From the NCBI RefSeq assembly GCF_902712855.1, contig NZ_LR743508.1, positions 620,001 through 684,000 of the forward strand: DNA of 64,000 nt, given 5' to 3'. The notes under the pieces were generated by a model. The model saw nothing but the letters and a program-made list of their open reading frames with translations. It did not search any database and had not been told where the DNA came from. The translations under genes were made by a program, and so were the position numbers. Shown here in pieces: positions 1 through 8,806 of the stretch; within the stretch, counting starts at the first letter, position 1; the number at the start of each line of letters is the position of its first letter. Origin of the DNA: Variovorax paradoxus (lineage in GTDB: Bacteria > Pseudomonadota > Gammaproteobacteria > Burkholderiales > Burkholderiaceae_C).

Positions 1-1
1 G

Positions 2-754
2 GACAAGGCCGCCAAGTCGCCGGCCGACGGCTACACGCTGCTGATGGGCCACATCGGCACGCTGGCAATCAACCCGTCGCTGTATCCCAGGCTCGACTAC
101 CACCCGCTTCGCAGCTTCACGCCGGTGGCGTGGGTGGCGCGCGTGCCGAACGTGCTGGTGGTGCACGCATCGGTTCCGGCGCGCACCTTGTCCGAGCTCA
201 TCGCGCTGGCCAAGGCCAGGCCGGGGCAACTCGCCTTCGGCTCCGGCGGCAACGGCAGCGCGGCGCACATCGCCATGGAATACCTCAAGCTGCAGACCGG
301 CAGCTCGTTCCTGCACGTTCCCTACCGCGGCACCGCACCGGCAGTGAACGACCTGCTCGCGGGGCAGTTGCAGATGCTGTTCACCGGCGCACCCGCGCTC
401 GTGCCGCATATCAAGGCCGGCAAGCTGCGGGCGCTGGCGGTGTCGAGCCCGCACCGCATCGCGCTGCTGCCCGACGTGCCGACCGTGGCGGAGAGCGGCG
501 TGGCCGGCACCCGGGGATTCGAGGCCGACCAGTGGTACGGCGTGGTGGCGCCCGCGGGCACGCCGGCGGCGGTGGTCTCGGCGCTGAACCAGCAGATCAA
601 CCGTTCACTGGACTCGGCCGAGGTCAGGATGCGCCTCGGCGCCGAAGGCGCCGAACCCACCCCCACCAGCCCCAAGGCCTTCGGGGACCTGATCGCGAGC
701 GAGATGGTGCGCTGGGACCGCGTCATCAAGACCGCGCACGTCACCGTCGATTGA
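2..754 (+). CDS. Bug/TctC-family periplasmic binding protein, 5' truncated
   Basis: The reading frame is open from base 2, so the N-terminus, including the signal peptide, lies outside the window. The visible part begins AKSPADGYTLLMG, the conserved loop of Bug (tripartite tricarboxylate transporter TctC-like) proteins. It continues with the family signatures GSGGNGSAAHIAMEYL, HVPYRGTAPAVNDLLAGQLQMLF and PHIKAGKLRALAVSS. Bug proteins bind carboxylates or other small organic solutes in the periplasm. The next gene starts 23 bases after the stop and may share its transcript. No TctA or TctB membrane subunit is visible, so any partner is unknown. Confidence 0.93.
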   Translation, partial: DKAAKSPADGYTLLMGHIGTLAINPSLYPRLDYHPLRSFTPVAWVARVPNVLVVHASVPARTLSELIALAKARPGQLAFGSGGNGSAAHIAMEYLKLQTGSSFLHVPYRGTAPAVNDLLAGQLQMLFTGAPALVPHIKAGKLRALAVSSPHRIALLPDVPTVAESGVAGTRGFEADQWYGVVAPAGTPAAVVSALNQQINRSLDSAEVRMRLGAEGAEPTPTSPKAFGDLIASEMVRWDRVIKTAHVTVD

Positions 755-777
755 ACGCGGCCCAGGAGACAACGCGA

Positions 778-1644
778 ATGAAAAGATTCAAGCCCCTGCT
801 GGCGATGATGGCGGCCACGGCTGCGGTGCTCGCCTGCGTCGCGTGCACGACGGCGGCGCCATCGAACGCGGCGGCAACGGCGACATCCCCGGCCGCCGCC
901 GGCAAGACCGAAGTGCTCTGGCTTGGCCAGTCGGCCTTCCGCATCAGCACGCCCGGCGGCAAGGTGATCGTGACCGACCCCTGGCTCAGGCAGAACCCGC
1001 TGACGCCCGCGAAGTACAAGGACCTCGAGGCGCTGGGCAAGGTCGACGTGCTGCTGGTCACGCACGGCCACCTCGACCACTTCGCGGACGCGCCCGCACT
1101 GGCGCTGCTCAACCGCGTGCCGATGTACGCGCCCGGCGACATGAACCAGACCGTCGGCCTGCTCGGCATCCTGCCGCCCGCGCTGGTGCCGCGCTTCAAC
1201 AAGGGCGGCACCGTCACGCCGGCACCGGGCATCAAGGTGACGGCCGTGCATGCGGAGCATTCGTCGGTCATCGTGTGGAAGAACCCGGCCACCGGCAAGG
1301 ACGAAGCCCACCCGGGCGGCGAGCCAGTGGGCTTCATCATCGAGCTGGAGAACGGGTTCCGCATCTACCACATGGGCGACACAGGCCCGTTCGCGGACAT
1401 GGCCTTCATCGCGCGCTACTACAAGCCCGACCTCGTGCTGATGCCCATCGGCGGGCACTTCACCATGGGCCCGGACGACGCCGCCTTCGTCACGCGCGAA
1501 TGGCTCAGGCCGCGTTTCGTGATCCCGATGCACTACGGCGCGAACCCTCTGGGCAAGGGCACGCCCGAGCAGTACATGCGCGCACTCGGCAGCAGCGCCA
1601 CGCGCGTGCTCGCGCTCCAGCCGGGCGAGAGCGCATCTTTCTGA
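778..1644 (+). CDS. UPF0173-type metal-dependent hydrolase, probable lipoprotein
   Basis: This is a metallo-beta-lactamase-fold protein of 288 residues. The N-terminus (MKRFKPLLAMMAATAAVLACVAC) is a signal peptide ending in a lipobox-like LAC/VAC, so a periplasmic or outer-membrane lipoprotein is likely. An Ala-rich linker follows, then the domain beginning EVLWLGQSAF with the metal motif HGHLDHF (HxHxDH) at about residues 97-103. Further metal-binding histidines are probably those in MPIGGHFTMGP and IPMHYG. The ATG at 778 is preceded by a purine-rich ribosome site and gives the signal peptide. Longer readings of this frame would run through the upstream gene. The substrate is unknown; close relatives are cytosolic, so the exported form is slightly unusual. 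Confidence 0.88.
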   Translation: MKRFKPLLAMMAATAAVLACVACTTAAPSNAAATATSPAAAGKTEVLWLGQSAFRISTPGGKVIVTDPWLRQNPLTPAKYKDLEALGKVDVLLVTHGHLDHFADAPALALLNRVPMYAPGDMNQTVGLLGILPPALVPRFNKGGTVTPAPGIKVTAVHAEHSSVIVWKNPATGKDEAHPGGEPVGFIIELENGFRIYHMGDTGPFADMAFIARYYKPDLVLMPIGGHFTMGPDDAAFVTREWLRPRFVIPMHYGANPLGKGTPEQYMRALGSSATRVLALQPGESASF

Positions 1645-1656
1645 AAAGGACCGCAC

Positions 1657-2562
1657 ATGGGACTCACCCTCGGGCTGATCGGCTTCGGCGAGGTCGGCGG
1701 CATTCTCGGCCGCGGGCTGCTCGGCAAGCCTGGCATCGACCGCATCTTGGCGTGGGATCTGCGCTTTGCGGACGCGGACAACGGCGCCGCGGCCAGGCGC
1801 GCAGCCGAAGACACTAACGGCATAACTGCCACAGCCAGCATGGAGGCTCTCTGCGCCGAGGCCGCCCTGCTCATCTCCGCCGTGACCGCATCGCAGACCT
1901 TCGCCGTCGCTAAAGAGGCGGCACGGCATGCACGCAGAGGCACACGCTTTCTCGATCTCAATTCCGCATCGCCCGGCACGAAGCAGCGCGCGGCCGAAGC
2001 CTTGCGCGCAGCTGGCGTCGAGTACGTCGAAGCCGGCGTGATGACCTCGGTGCCTCCGTACGGCATCCGCGTGCCGATGCTGCTCGGCGGCGCGCAGGCC
2101 GAATCGCTCGCGGCCACGCTGAACGGCTGGGGCATGGACGCGACGGCGGTGAGCGAGACGCTCGGCGTGGCGTCGGCCGTCAAGATGAGCCGCAGCATCA
2201 TGATCAAGGGCCTCGAGGCGCTGGTGATCGAGAGCTTCACCACGGCGCGCAGGTACGGCGTCGAGGCGCAGATGCTCGCAACGCTGAAGGAGACCTTTCC
2301 GCAGATCGACTGGCCGCAACAGGGCGCCTATTTTTTCAGCCGCGTGGTGCAGCACGGCAAGCGGCGCGCCGAGGAAATGCGCGAAGCCGCGCAGACGGTG
2401 CGCGAGGCGGGCTTCGAGCCGCTGATGACCGCGGCCATCGCAGGCAGGCAGGACGCGGTGTCGCAGCACGCGCGCGCCGGCCTCTTCGAAGGACTGGACG
2501 GCAAGAGCGCGTGGGAAGACTACGCCGACCGCCTGATCGCGCAGGCCCAGCGCGAGGCGTAG
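1657..2562 (+). CDS. NAD(P)-dependent oxidoreductase, 6-phosphogluconate/3-hydroxyisobutyrate dehydrogenase-like (DUF1932)
   Basis: The 301-residue protein starts with the Rossmann fingerprint LGLIGFGEVGGILGRGL (GxGxxG) near residues 5-21. The segment FLDLNSASPGTKQ matches the substrate-binding loop of beta-hydroxyacid dehydrogenases. The C-terminal helical half, beginning about GVASAVKMSRSIMIKGLEAL, is the DUF1932-type domain and contains the catalytic-lysine-type region VKMSRS. It probably oxidises or reduces a small hydroxy acid in the cytosol. It lies 12 bases behind the metallo-hydrolase with the same orientation, so the pair is probably co-transcribed with the Bug protein, which may supply the substrate. 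The exact substrate cannot be read from the sequence. Confidence 0.88.
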   Translation: MGLTLGLIGFGEVGGILGRGLLGKPGIDRILAWDLRFADADNGAAARRAAEDTNGITATASMEALCAEAALLISAVTASQTFAVAKEAARHARRGTRFLDLNSASPGTKQRAAEALRAAGVEYVEAGVMTSVPPYGIRVPMLLGGAQAESLAATLNGWGMDATAVSETLGVASAVKMSRSIMIKGLEALVIESFTTARRYGVEAQMLATLKETFPQIDWPQQGAYFFSRVVQHGKRRAEEMREAAQTVREAGFEPLMTAAIAGRQDAVSQHARAGLFEGLDGKSAWEDYADRLIAQAQREA

Positions 2563-2577
2563 CCTGCCTGCACCGGC

Positions 2578-4566
2578 CTAGAGTTCCGCGGCCTCGTCTT
2601 GCGCGACGCTGTCCGCGCGCGCTTCCGACAACGGCACCTCGCTGGCCACCAGCGGCTGGCCGATGGGTGCAGACGCGGTGCCCGCCTGCACGGCGGCCAT
2701 GTCGACGGCGTTGGGGTACTTGTCTTCGAGCCAGTAGTCGAACACGCGGCGCACGATCGGCGCTGCATGCGCCGCGCCGAAGCCGGCGTTCTCCACGATG
2801 GCGGCCACCGCGATCTTCGGGTCTTCCGCAGGCGCGAATGCCATGTACAGCGCGTGGTCGCGCTGGCGCGCATCGAGCGCCTTGCCGCTGGCACGCGCCT
2901 TGGGGCTCAGGCTCACCGCCTGTGCGGTCCCGGTCTTGCCGGCCGAGGCGTAGCCCGCGCCCGCAAACACGCGCGTGCCGGTGCCGCCCTGCGTGACCGC
3001 GACCATGGCGTTGCGCACCACGTCGATGTTCCTGCGCGCATAGCCCAGGTCCTGCGCCGGCGGCTGCACCTGCCGCACGACCTCGCCGCTGACGGTGTCC
3101 CTGATGGCGCGCACCAGGTGCGGCTGGTAGCGCACGCCGGCATTGGCCAGCGTCGCGTTGGCCGAGGCGAGCTGCAGCATGGTGAAGCTGTTGTAGCCCT
3201 GCCCGATGCCCAGCGAGATGGTCTCGCCCGGATGCCATTTCTTCAGCTCGGCGCGGCGGTAGGCGTTGCGCTTCCAGGTGGTGCTCGGCAGCACGCCGCG
3301 AACCTCGCCCTTCAGGTCGATGCCGGTGAACTGGCCGAAGCCCAGCGGCGCCATGAAGTCGTGGATCATGTCCACGCCCATCTCGGTGGCCAGCGAATAG
3401 AAATACGTGTTGCTCGAGTACTGGATGGCGCGGTGCATGTCGACGCCGCCCAGTCCGCCGCGGTGGCTGAGAAAGGTGCGCCCGCCGAAGTTGTAGTAGC
3501 CCGGGTCGTTCTCCACCACGTTGGCGGCGCGCTTGCCGGTCTGCAGCGCGGCCAGCGCCATGAAGGGCTTGTAGGTGGAGCCCGGCGGGTACGTGCCGCG
3601 CAGCGCGCGGTTGAGCAGCGGGTTGTCGATCGACTCGCTCAGCGCCTTCCAGCTCTCCACGTCGATGCCCTCGACGAACAGGTTGGGGTCGAAGGTGGGC
3701 TTGCTCACGAAGGCCAGCACCTCGCCGCTCTTGGGGTCGATGGCCACGAGCGCGCCGCGGCGCTCGCCGAACATGTCCTCCACCAGCTTCTGCAGCTTGA
3801 TGTCGAGCGACAGCATCACCGTCTGGCCCGGCACCGCGGGGTTTCGCGCAAGGCGGCGCACGGCGCGCCCGCCGGCGGAAGTCTCCATCTGCTCCACGCC
3901 GGTCTCACCGTGCAGCACCTTCTCGTAGCTCTGCTCGATGCCGAGCTTGCCGATGTAGTCGGTACCGCGGTAGTTGGCGCGCTCGTCCTCGGGCCAGTCG
4001 TCCATCGCGGTCTTCTCGCGCTGGTTGATGCGGCCGATGTAGCCGATGACGTGCGAGGCGGTGTCGCCGAGCGGGTAGTTGCGGAACAGCCGCGCCTTGA
4101 TCTCCACGCCCGGAAAGCGGTAGCGCTGCGCGGCGAAGCGCGCGACTTCCTCGTCGCTCAGGCGGGTGCGGATGGGAATGGAATCGAAGCTGCGCGAATC
4201 CTCGCGCAGGCGCTGGAAGCGGCGGCGGTCGCGCGGCGAGACCTCGACGAGCTCGCCGAGGTCGTCGATGGCCGCATGCACGTCGCCCGCCTTCGACGGC
4301 GTGATCTCCAGCGTGTAGGCCGCGTAGTTGGAGGCGAGCACGACGCCGTTGCGGTCGAGGATCAGCCCGCGGTTGGGCACGATCGGCACGATGGCGGTGC
4401 GGTTGCTCTCGGCCCGTTCGGCCAGTTCGTCGTGGCGCACCACCTGCAGGACAGCCAGGCGCGCGCCGATCAGGCCGAAGCCGAACAGCACCACGCCGGC
4501 GATCACCACCAGGCGGCGGCGGAAGCGGGAGAGTTCGGCCGCAGCGTCGCGGATTTCATGGTTCAT
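2578..4566 (-). CDS. mrdA: Penicillin-binding protein 2, peptidoglycan D,D-transpeptidase
   Basis: This 662-residue protein has the PBP2 layout. It has a short cytoplasmic tail and one membrane anchor (about residues 19-42), then a PBP dimerisation domain with NRGLILDRNGVVLA, then the transpeptidase domain. All three penicillin-binding motifs are present: the active-site serine S330 in PPGSTYKP, SSN at 384-386 and KTGT at 544-547. The product crosslinks lateral-wall peptidoglycan for rod shape. In most Burkholderiales the main copy sits in mreBCD-mrdA-rodA. Here no mre or rod gene is nearby, so this may be a paralogue on a secondary replicon. It follows the pentapeptide gene by 28 bases. Confidence 0.93.
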   Translation of the reverse strand: MNHEIRDAAAELSRFRRRLVVIAGVVLFGFGLIGARLAVLQVVRHDELAERAESNRTAIVPIVPNRGLILDRNGVVLASNYAAYTLEITPSKAGDVHAAIDDLGELVEVSPRDRRRFQRLREDSRSFDSIPIRTRLSDEEVARFAAQRYRFPGVEIKARLFRNYPLGDTASHVIGYIGRINQREKTAMDDWPEDERANYRGTDYIGKLGIEQSYEKVLHGETGVEQMETSAGGRAVRRLARNPAVPGQTVMLSLDIKLQKLVEDMFGERRGALVAIDPKSGEVLAFVSKPTFDPNLFVEGIDVESWKALSESIDNPLLNRALRGTYPPGSTYKPFMALAALQTGKRAANVVENDPGYYNFGGRTFLSHRGGLGGVDMHRAIQYSSNTYFYSLATEMGVDMIHDFMAPLGFGQFTGIDLKGEVRGVLPSTTWKRNAYRRAELKKWHPGETISLGIGQGYNSFTMLQLASANATLANAGVRYQPHLVRAIRDTVSGEVVRQVQPPAQDLGYARRNIDVVRNAMVAVTQGGTGTRVFAGAGYASAGKTGTAQAVSLSPKARASGKALDARQRDHALYMAFAPAEDPKIAVAAIVENAGFGAAHAAPIVRRVFDYWLEDKYPNAVDMAAVQAGTASAPIGQPLVASEVPLSEARADSVAQDEAAEL

Positions 4567-4594
4567 CGGAAGAAGAAAAGGAGATCCGCCGCGC

Positions 4595-5320
4595 TCACAG
4601 CACGCGGATGCCGAGCTCGCCGATCAGCGTGGCGGCCTGGTCGTGGGAAATGATCGCGCCCTTGAAGAACTGCGACACATGGGCAATGCGCAGGCCGCCG
4701 AGATCGACCGATCGCAGGTCGGCGCCATCGAAGCGCGCGTTCTTGAGGTTCGCGTCGCGCAGGCTTCCGCCCTCGAACACGGCGTCGCGGAAGTCGCAGC
4801 CGCCGAGGTCGGCATCGCGCAGGTCGAGCTGCGCGAGGGTCTGCTTGCGGAACGACATGCCGCGCAGGTCGGCGCCCGCAAGCAGCGAGTCGCGAAAGCC
4901 GATGCCGAGCACCTGGGCTTCATGGAAGTGCGCGCCGGTGAGCTTCACCTCCGCGAAGTGCGTGGCAGCGAGCTTGGCGCGGTGCCAGCCGGTGTTGTTG
5001 AGGTCGCAGGCGGTGAAGCGCGCGTCGGTCAGGTCGGCCATCTCGAAATCGGCCTGCCGCGCGCGGCACGAGGTCCAGTGCGTTTCGGCGAGCTGGGTCT
5101 TGCGGAACACGGCTTCGGCAAAGCTGCAGCCGGTGAAGCGCGCGCGGCGCAGGTCGAGGCCGGACAGGTCGGCGCCGTCGAAATCGCATTGGTCGAACTG
5201 CAGGGCTGCGGTGCTGTCGGCGGCCTCAGCGACCAGGCGCGTCAGCCGGTCGCGGTCGAGGGTTTCGCCAGAGATGGGAGAACGGGGAGAACGGGAAGAA
5301 ATGGGACAGGCGTCGTTCAT
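4595..5320 (-). CDS. Pentapeptide-repeat protein
   Basis: From about residue 40 onward the protein is a run of A(D/N)LXX-type pentapeptides, for example FDGADLSGLDLRRARF, ADLTDARFTACDLNNTGW and LRDANLKNARFDGADL. These fold into a right-handed quadrilateral beta-helix. The start chosen at 5320 gives 241 residues (MNDACPISSRS); upstream in-frame starts at 5371 or 5503 would add Arg/Pro-rich sequence without family resemblance. There is no signal peptide. The gene is directly upstream of mrdA on the same strand, suggesting co-expression. The biochemical role is not known; some family members mimic DNA, others are scaffolds. Confidence 0.85.
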   Translation of the reverse strand: MNDACPISSRSPRSPISGETLDRDRLTRLVAEAADSTAALQFDQCDFDGADLSGLDLRRARFTGCSFAEAVFRKTQLAETHWTSCRARQADFEMADLTDARFTACDLNNTGWHRAKLAATHFAEVKLTGAHFHEAQVLGIGFRDSLLAGADLRGMSFRKQTLAQLDLRDADLGGCDFRDAVFEGGSLRDANLKNARFDGADLRSVDLGGLRIAHVSQFFKGAIISHDQAATLIGELGIRVL

Positions 5321-5507
5321 GGGGACGGAAGGCGTTCTCTGTGGATGAGGTCGTCGGCGCAGTGCAGGCATATGGGCCATGCGGCCGGCGGGGGTGGCAT
5401 TCCCCTTGCGGTGAACGAGAGGTCGACCGCGATTGAACCCGATGCGCCGCAGGAGTTCCCGCCGGTTCGCATGTTCGGCCACATCGGGGCCGATTCCGCC
5501 CATACCC

Positions 5508-6929
5508 CTACGCGTCGGCCACCGCGTACGGCGTGAAGCGGCTTTCGTTCTCGTTCACATCCAGCGCCCGCCCGATGAAGGGAAACGCCCGCTGCGGGCA
5601 GGCCACGCGTTCGCACACCTTGCAGCCCATGCCGATGGGCGTGGGCACGTCCTCGTCGGCAAGGTCGAGGCCCTTGGCGTAGATGAGCCGCGAGGCATGG
5701 CGGATGTCGCAACCCAGGCCGATGGAGAAGGTCTTGCTCGGCGAGCCGAAGCCGCGCTGCCCGTGCGACACGGTGCGCGCCACCCACAGGTAGGTGCGCC
5801 CGTCGGGCATGCGCGCGAGCTGGCGCAGGATGCGCCCGGGCTGGGCGAAGGCCTCGTACACGTTCCACAGCGGGCAGGTGCCGCCGGTCTTCGAGAAGTG
5901 GAAGTGCGTGGCCGACTGCCGCTTGGAGATGTTGCCGGCACGGTCCACGCGGACGAAGAAGAACGGCACGCCGGGCGCGCCGGGACGCTGCATCGCGCTG
6001 AGGCGGTGGCAGACGGTCTCGAAGCCCACGCCGAAGCGGCGCGCCAGCAGGTCGATGTCGTAGCGCAGCGATTCGGCGGTCTTCAGGAACAGCCCGTACG
6101 GCAGCAGCACGGCACCGGCGAAATAGTTGGCCAGGCCGATGCGCGCGAGCGCGTGCGCGGTCGCGTCGCCGAAGTCGGCGCCTTCCACCAGCGACTCGAT
6201 CAGTTCGCTCTGCTCCAGCAGCGCGAGCTGCGTGGCCAGCTGGAACGACTGCTGGCCCGGCTCCAGGCTGCCCGACAGGCGCAGCAAGCGGCTCGCCGCG
6301 TCGTAGCGGCGCTGGCTGTGCATGGCGTCGTCGTCGGTCGGCACCACGCGCACGCCGTGCCGCTGCATGAGCCGCGACAGCAGCCATTCGGAAAGCGGCC
6401 CGCCATGGCCGCGCGCCTCGCCCGCGAGCTGCTCGGCCGCCAGGTCGAGCGACTCGAAGTGGTTCTGGTGCGCGAAGAAGAAGTCGCGCACCACCTCGAA
6501 GGGCATCGGGCGTACGCGCGTGAGGTCGCCGCGCCCGTCGCCGAGTTCGGCCGCCATCATCTCGAGCCGCTCCGTGGCTTCCTGGTGACGCCGATGCAGC
6601 GCGAGCAGCGCGCGCGCCACCGCGGGCATCTGCGAGGCCACCTCGCGCAGTTCGGGCAGTGCGACCGTCTCGCCGCCGGGGTTGTCGGCCAGCGCGTCGC
6701 GCATGCTGGAGACGAGGCGGGCTTCCTCGTCCTCGGAGAACTGCTGCACATCCACGCCGAGGGCGCGGCTGATCTTCAGAAGCACGGCCACCGTGAGAGG
6801 CCGCTGGTTCTGCTCGAGCTGGTTGAGGTAGCTGGGCGACAGGCCGAGCACCTGGGCCAGCGCCACCTGCGTCATGCCGCGTTCGGCGCGCAGCTTGCGC
6901 AGGCGCACGCCCATGAAGGTCTTGCTCAT
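5508..6929 (-). CDS. ScfR/RamB-type short-chain acyl-CoA-responsive transcriptional regulator
   Basis: The 473-residue protein has an N-terminal XRE helix-turn-helix (MTQVALAQVLGLSPSYLNQLEQNQRPLT, about residues 20-46), a central segment with an ImmA/IrrE-like fold, and a C-terminal DUF2083-type domain with clustered cysteines (GMGCKVCERVACPQRAFP). This is the layout of RamB/ScfR proteins, which control acetate, propionate and methylcitrate genes in other bacteria. It diverges from the thioesterase-prpC operon across 148 bases packed with TTCGCAA/TTGCGAA elements. I infer that it senses a propionyl- or methylcitrate-related metabolite and controls that operon. Confidence 0.88.
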   Translation of the reverse strand: MSKTFMGVRLRKLRAERGMTQVALAQVLGLSPSYLNQLEQNQRPLTVAVLLKISRALGVDVQQFSEDEEARLVSSMRDALADNPGGETVALPELREVASQMPAVARALLALHRRHQEATERLEMMAAELGDGRGDLTRVRPMPFEVVRDFFFAHQNHFESLDLAAEQLAGEARGHGGPLSEWLLSRLMQRHGVRVVPTDDDAMHSQRRYDAASRLLRLSGSLEPGQQSFQLATQLALLEQSELIESLVEGADFGDATAHALARIGLANYFAGAVLLPYGLFLKTAESLRYDIDLLARRFGVGFETVCHRLSAMQRPGAPGVPFFFVRVDRAGNISKRQSATHFHFSKTGGTCPLWNVYEAFAQPGRILRQLARMPDGRTYLWVARTVSHGQRGFGSPSKTFSIGLGCDIRHASRLIYAKGLDLADEDVPTPIGMGCKVCERVACPQRAFPFIGRALDVNENESRFTPYAVADA

Positions 6930-6982
6930 CGTGTGACTCCTGGCGAATGCGCTGCCGTTCGCGCTCCTGCGCTATTCGCGAG

Positions 6983-7074
6983 ATTTGCAAGATTCGCAAA
7001 TTCGGCGTTCTTCATTCGCAATGATTGGCTAATTCAGTCCTTCATTATGGTCACGCAATTGCGTAAATTGCGAA
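6983..7074. promoter_or_regulatory. Operator cluster between scfR-like gene and thioesterase-prpC operon
   Basis: The gap holds repeated half-sites: the near-palindrome ATTTGCAAGATTCGCAAAT at 6983-7001, TTCGCAA at 7015-7021, the perfect palindrome ACGCAATTGCGT at 7053-7064, and TTGCGAA at 7068-7074, three bases before the thioesterase start. RamB of Corynebacterium is known to recognise a TTTGCAAA-type core, which resembles these sites. I infer binding by the divergent ScfR-like regulator, with the promoter-proximal copies likely to mediate repression. Confidence 0.6.
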
Positions 7075-7077
7075 TCC

Positions 7078-7506
7078 ATGACGAACCACGACACGGCGCT
7101 CGAACTCACGGACATCGTGTTTCCCGAGCACGCCAACCACTACGGCACGCTGTTCGGCGGCAACGCACTGCTGCTGATGTCCAAGGCGGCCTTCCTGGCC
7201 GCACGGACCTTCGCCGGCTCCGACGTGGTGATGGCCCGGTGCGGCGACGCCCGCTTCCTGGCGCCCGTGCCGGTCGGCAGCGTGCTGCGGCTGCGCGCAT
7301 GGGTGAGCCGCGTCGGCCGCAGTTCGCTGACGGTTCGCGTCGACGGCACTGCGCAGCAGCCGGGGCGCGAGCCGCGGCCGGTGCTCGAGTCGCTGTTCGA
7401 GATGGTCGCGGTCGACGGCAAGGGTCGCCCCGCGCGCATTCCCGGCGCGGATACGCACCGGGCCAGCGACGAGAACACGGAAAGCAACGCAAAGGAACCC
7501 GCATGA
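7078..7506 (+). CDS. Acyl-CoA thioesterase, hotdog fold
   Basis: The 142-residue protein has the YciA/BACH-like hotdog layout: VFPEHANHYGTLFGGNALLLMSKAAFLAARTFAG carries the H-x3-T-L-F-G-G signature of acyl-CoA thioesterases, and FLAPVPVGSVLRLRAWV follows. It should hydrolyse acyl-CoA to free acid and CoA in the cytosol. Its stop overlaps the prpC start (ATGA at 7503-7506), showing translational coupling. In a propionate operon a plausible job is to relieve build-up of propionyl-CoA or other short acyl-CoA esters, but chain-length preference cannot be read from the sequence. Confidence 0.87.
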   Translation: MTNHDTALELTDIVFPEHANHYGTLFGGNALLLMSKAAFLAARTFAGSDVVMARCGDARFLAPVPVGSVLRLRAWVSRVGRSSLTVRVDGTAQQPGREPRPVLESLFEMVAVDGKGRPARIPGADTHRASDENTESNAKEPA

Positions 7507-8660
7507 ACGACACCACAATCCCAGCCGGCTTCAAGCCGAAGAAATCCGTCGCCCTGTCGGGCGTGACCGCCGGCAACACGGCGCTGTGCACCGTGGGCCG
7601 CACCGGCAACGACCTGCACTACCGCGGCTACGACATCCTCGACATTGCCGAGGTCTGCGAGTTCGAGGAGATCGCGCACCTGCTGGTGCACGGCAAGCTG
7701 CCCAACCGCGCGGAGCTCAGGGCCTACAAGGCGCGCCTGAAGGCGATGCGCGGCCTGCCCGCGAACGTGAAGGAGGCGCTGGAGAGCCTGCCCGCCGGCG
7801 CCCATCCGATGGACGTGATGCGCACGGGCGTCTCGGCGCTGGGCTGCATCCTGCCCGAGAAGGACGACCACAACCTGGGCGGCGCGCGCGACATCGCCGA
7901 CCGGCTGATGGCCTCGCTGGGCTCGATGCTGCTGTACTGGTACCACTGGAGCACGCAGGGCAAGCGCATCGACGTGGAGACCGACGACGACTCCATCGGC
8001 GGGCACTTCCTGCACCTGCTGCACGGCCGCGCGCCCTCGCAAGCCTGGGTGCGCGCGATGCATACCTCGCTGAACCTGTACGCCGAGCACGAGTTCAACG
8101 CCTCGACCTTCACTGCCCGCGTGATCGCCGGCACCGGCAGCGACATGTATTCGTCGATCGCAGGCGCCATCGGCGCGCTGCGCGGGCCCAAGCACGGCGG
8201 CGCGAACGAGGTGGCGTTCGAGATCCAGAAGCGCTACGACTCGCCCGACGAGGCCGAGGCCGACATCCGCCGCCGCGTGGAGGCGAAGGAAGTGGTCATC
8301 GGCTTCGGCCACCCGGTGTACACCGTGAGCGATCCGCGCAACGTGGTGATCAAGGGCGTGGCGAAGTCGCTGTCCGCCGAGGCCGGCTCGACCCGGATGT
8401 ACGACATCGCCGAACGGCTCGAGAGCGTCATGTGGGAAGTGAAGAAGATGTTTCCCAACCTCGACTGGTTCAGCGCGGTGAGCTACCACATGATGGGCGT
8501 GCCCACGGCCATGTTCACGCCGCTGTTCGTCATCGCGCGCACCAGCGGCTGGGCCGCGCACGTGATCGAGCAGCGCATCGACAACAAGATCATCCGCCCC
8601 AGCGCCAACTACACCGGACCCGAGGACCTGGCGTTCGTGCCGATCGAGGCGCGCGTCTGA
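7503..8660 (+). CDS. prpC: 2-methylcitrate synthase
   Basis: This is a citrate-synthase-fold enzyme of 385 residues, condensing propionyl-CoA with oxaloacetate to 2-methylcitrate. The start MNDTTIPAGFKPKKSVALSG overlaps the thioesterase stop. Catalytic positions are visible: His in NLYAEHEFNAS, His in IGFGHPVYT and Asp in NLDWFSAVSYH. The length and the short N-terminus match PrpC rather than the longer housekeeping citrate synthases, although many PrpC enzymes also accept acetyl-CoA. It is followed by a Bug gene, acnD and prpF. No prpB (2-methylisocitrate lyase) is found in the window, so the last step of the cycle must be encoded elsewhere. Confidence 0.96.
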   Translation: MNDTTIPAGFKPKKSVALSGVTAGNTALCTVGRTGNDLHYRGYDILDIAEVCEFEEIAHLLVHGKLPNRAELRAYKARLKAMRGLPANVKEALESLPAGAHPMDVMRTGVSALGCILPEKDDHNLGGARDIADRLMASLGSMLLYWYHWSTQGKRIDVETDDDSIGGHFLHLLHGRAPSQAWVRAMHTSLNLYAEHEFNASTFTARVIAGTGSDMYSSIAGAIGALRGPKHGGANEVAFEIQKRYDSPDEAEADIRRRVEAKEVVIGFGHPVYTVSDPRNVVIKGVAKSLSAEAGSTRMYDIAERLESVMWEVKKMFPNLDWFSAVSYHMMGVPTAMFTPLFVIARTSGWAAHVIEQRIDNKIIRPSANYTGPEDLAFVPIEARV

Positions 8661-8806
8661 ACCGCGTGGTGTCGTCCGCGTGCAGCGGCCGAGTCCGATG
8701 CACGCATTGCCCTCTTGCGATTGCGCTCCGCATGTGCACACTGGCGTGCCCACCGCGATGGGACGCCCTCGCGGGACGCATGGACAACAACACTGGAGAC
8801 AACACC

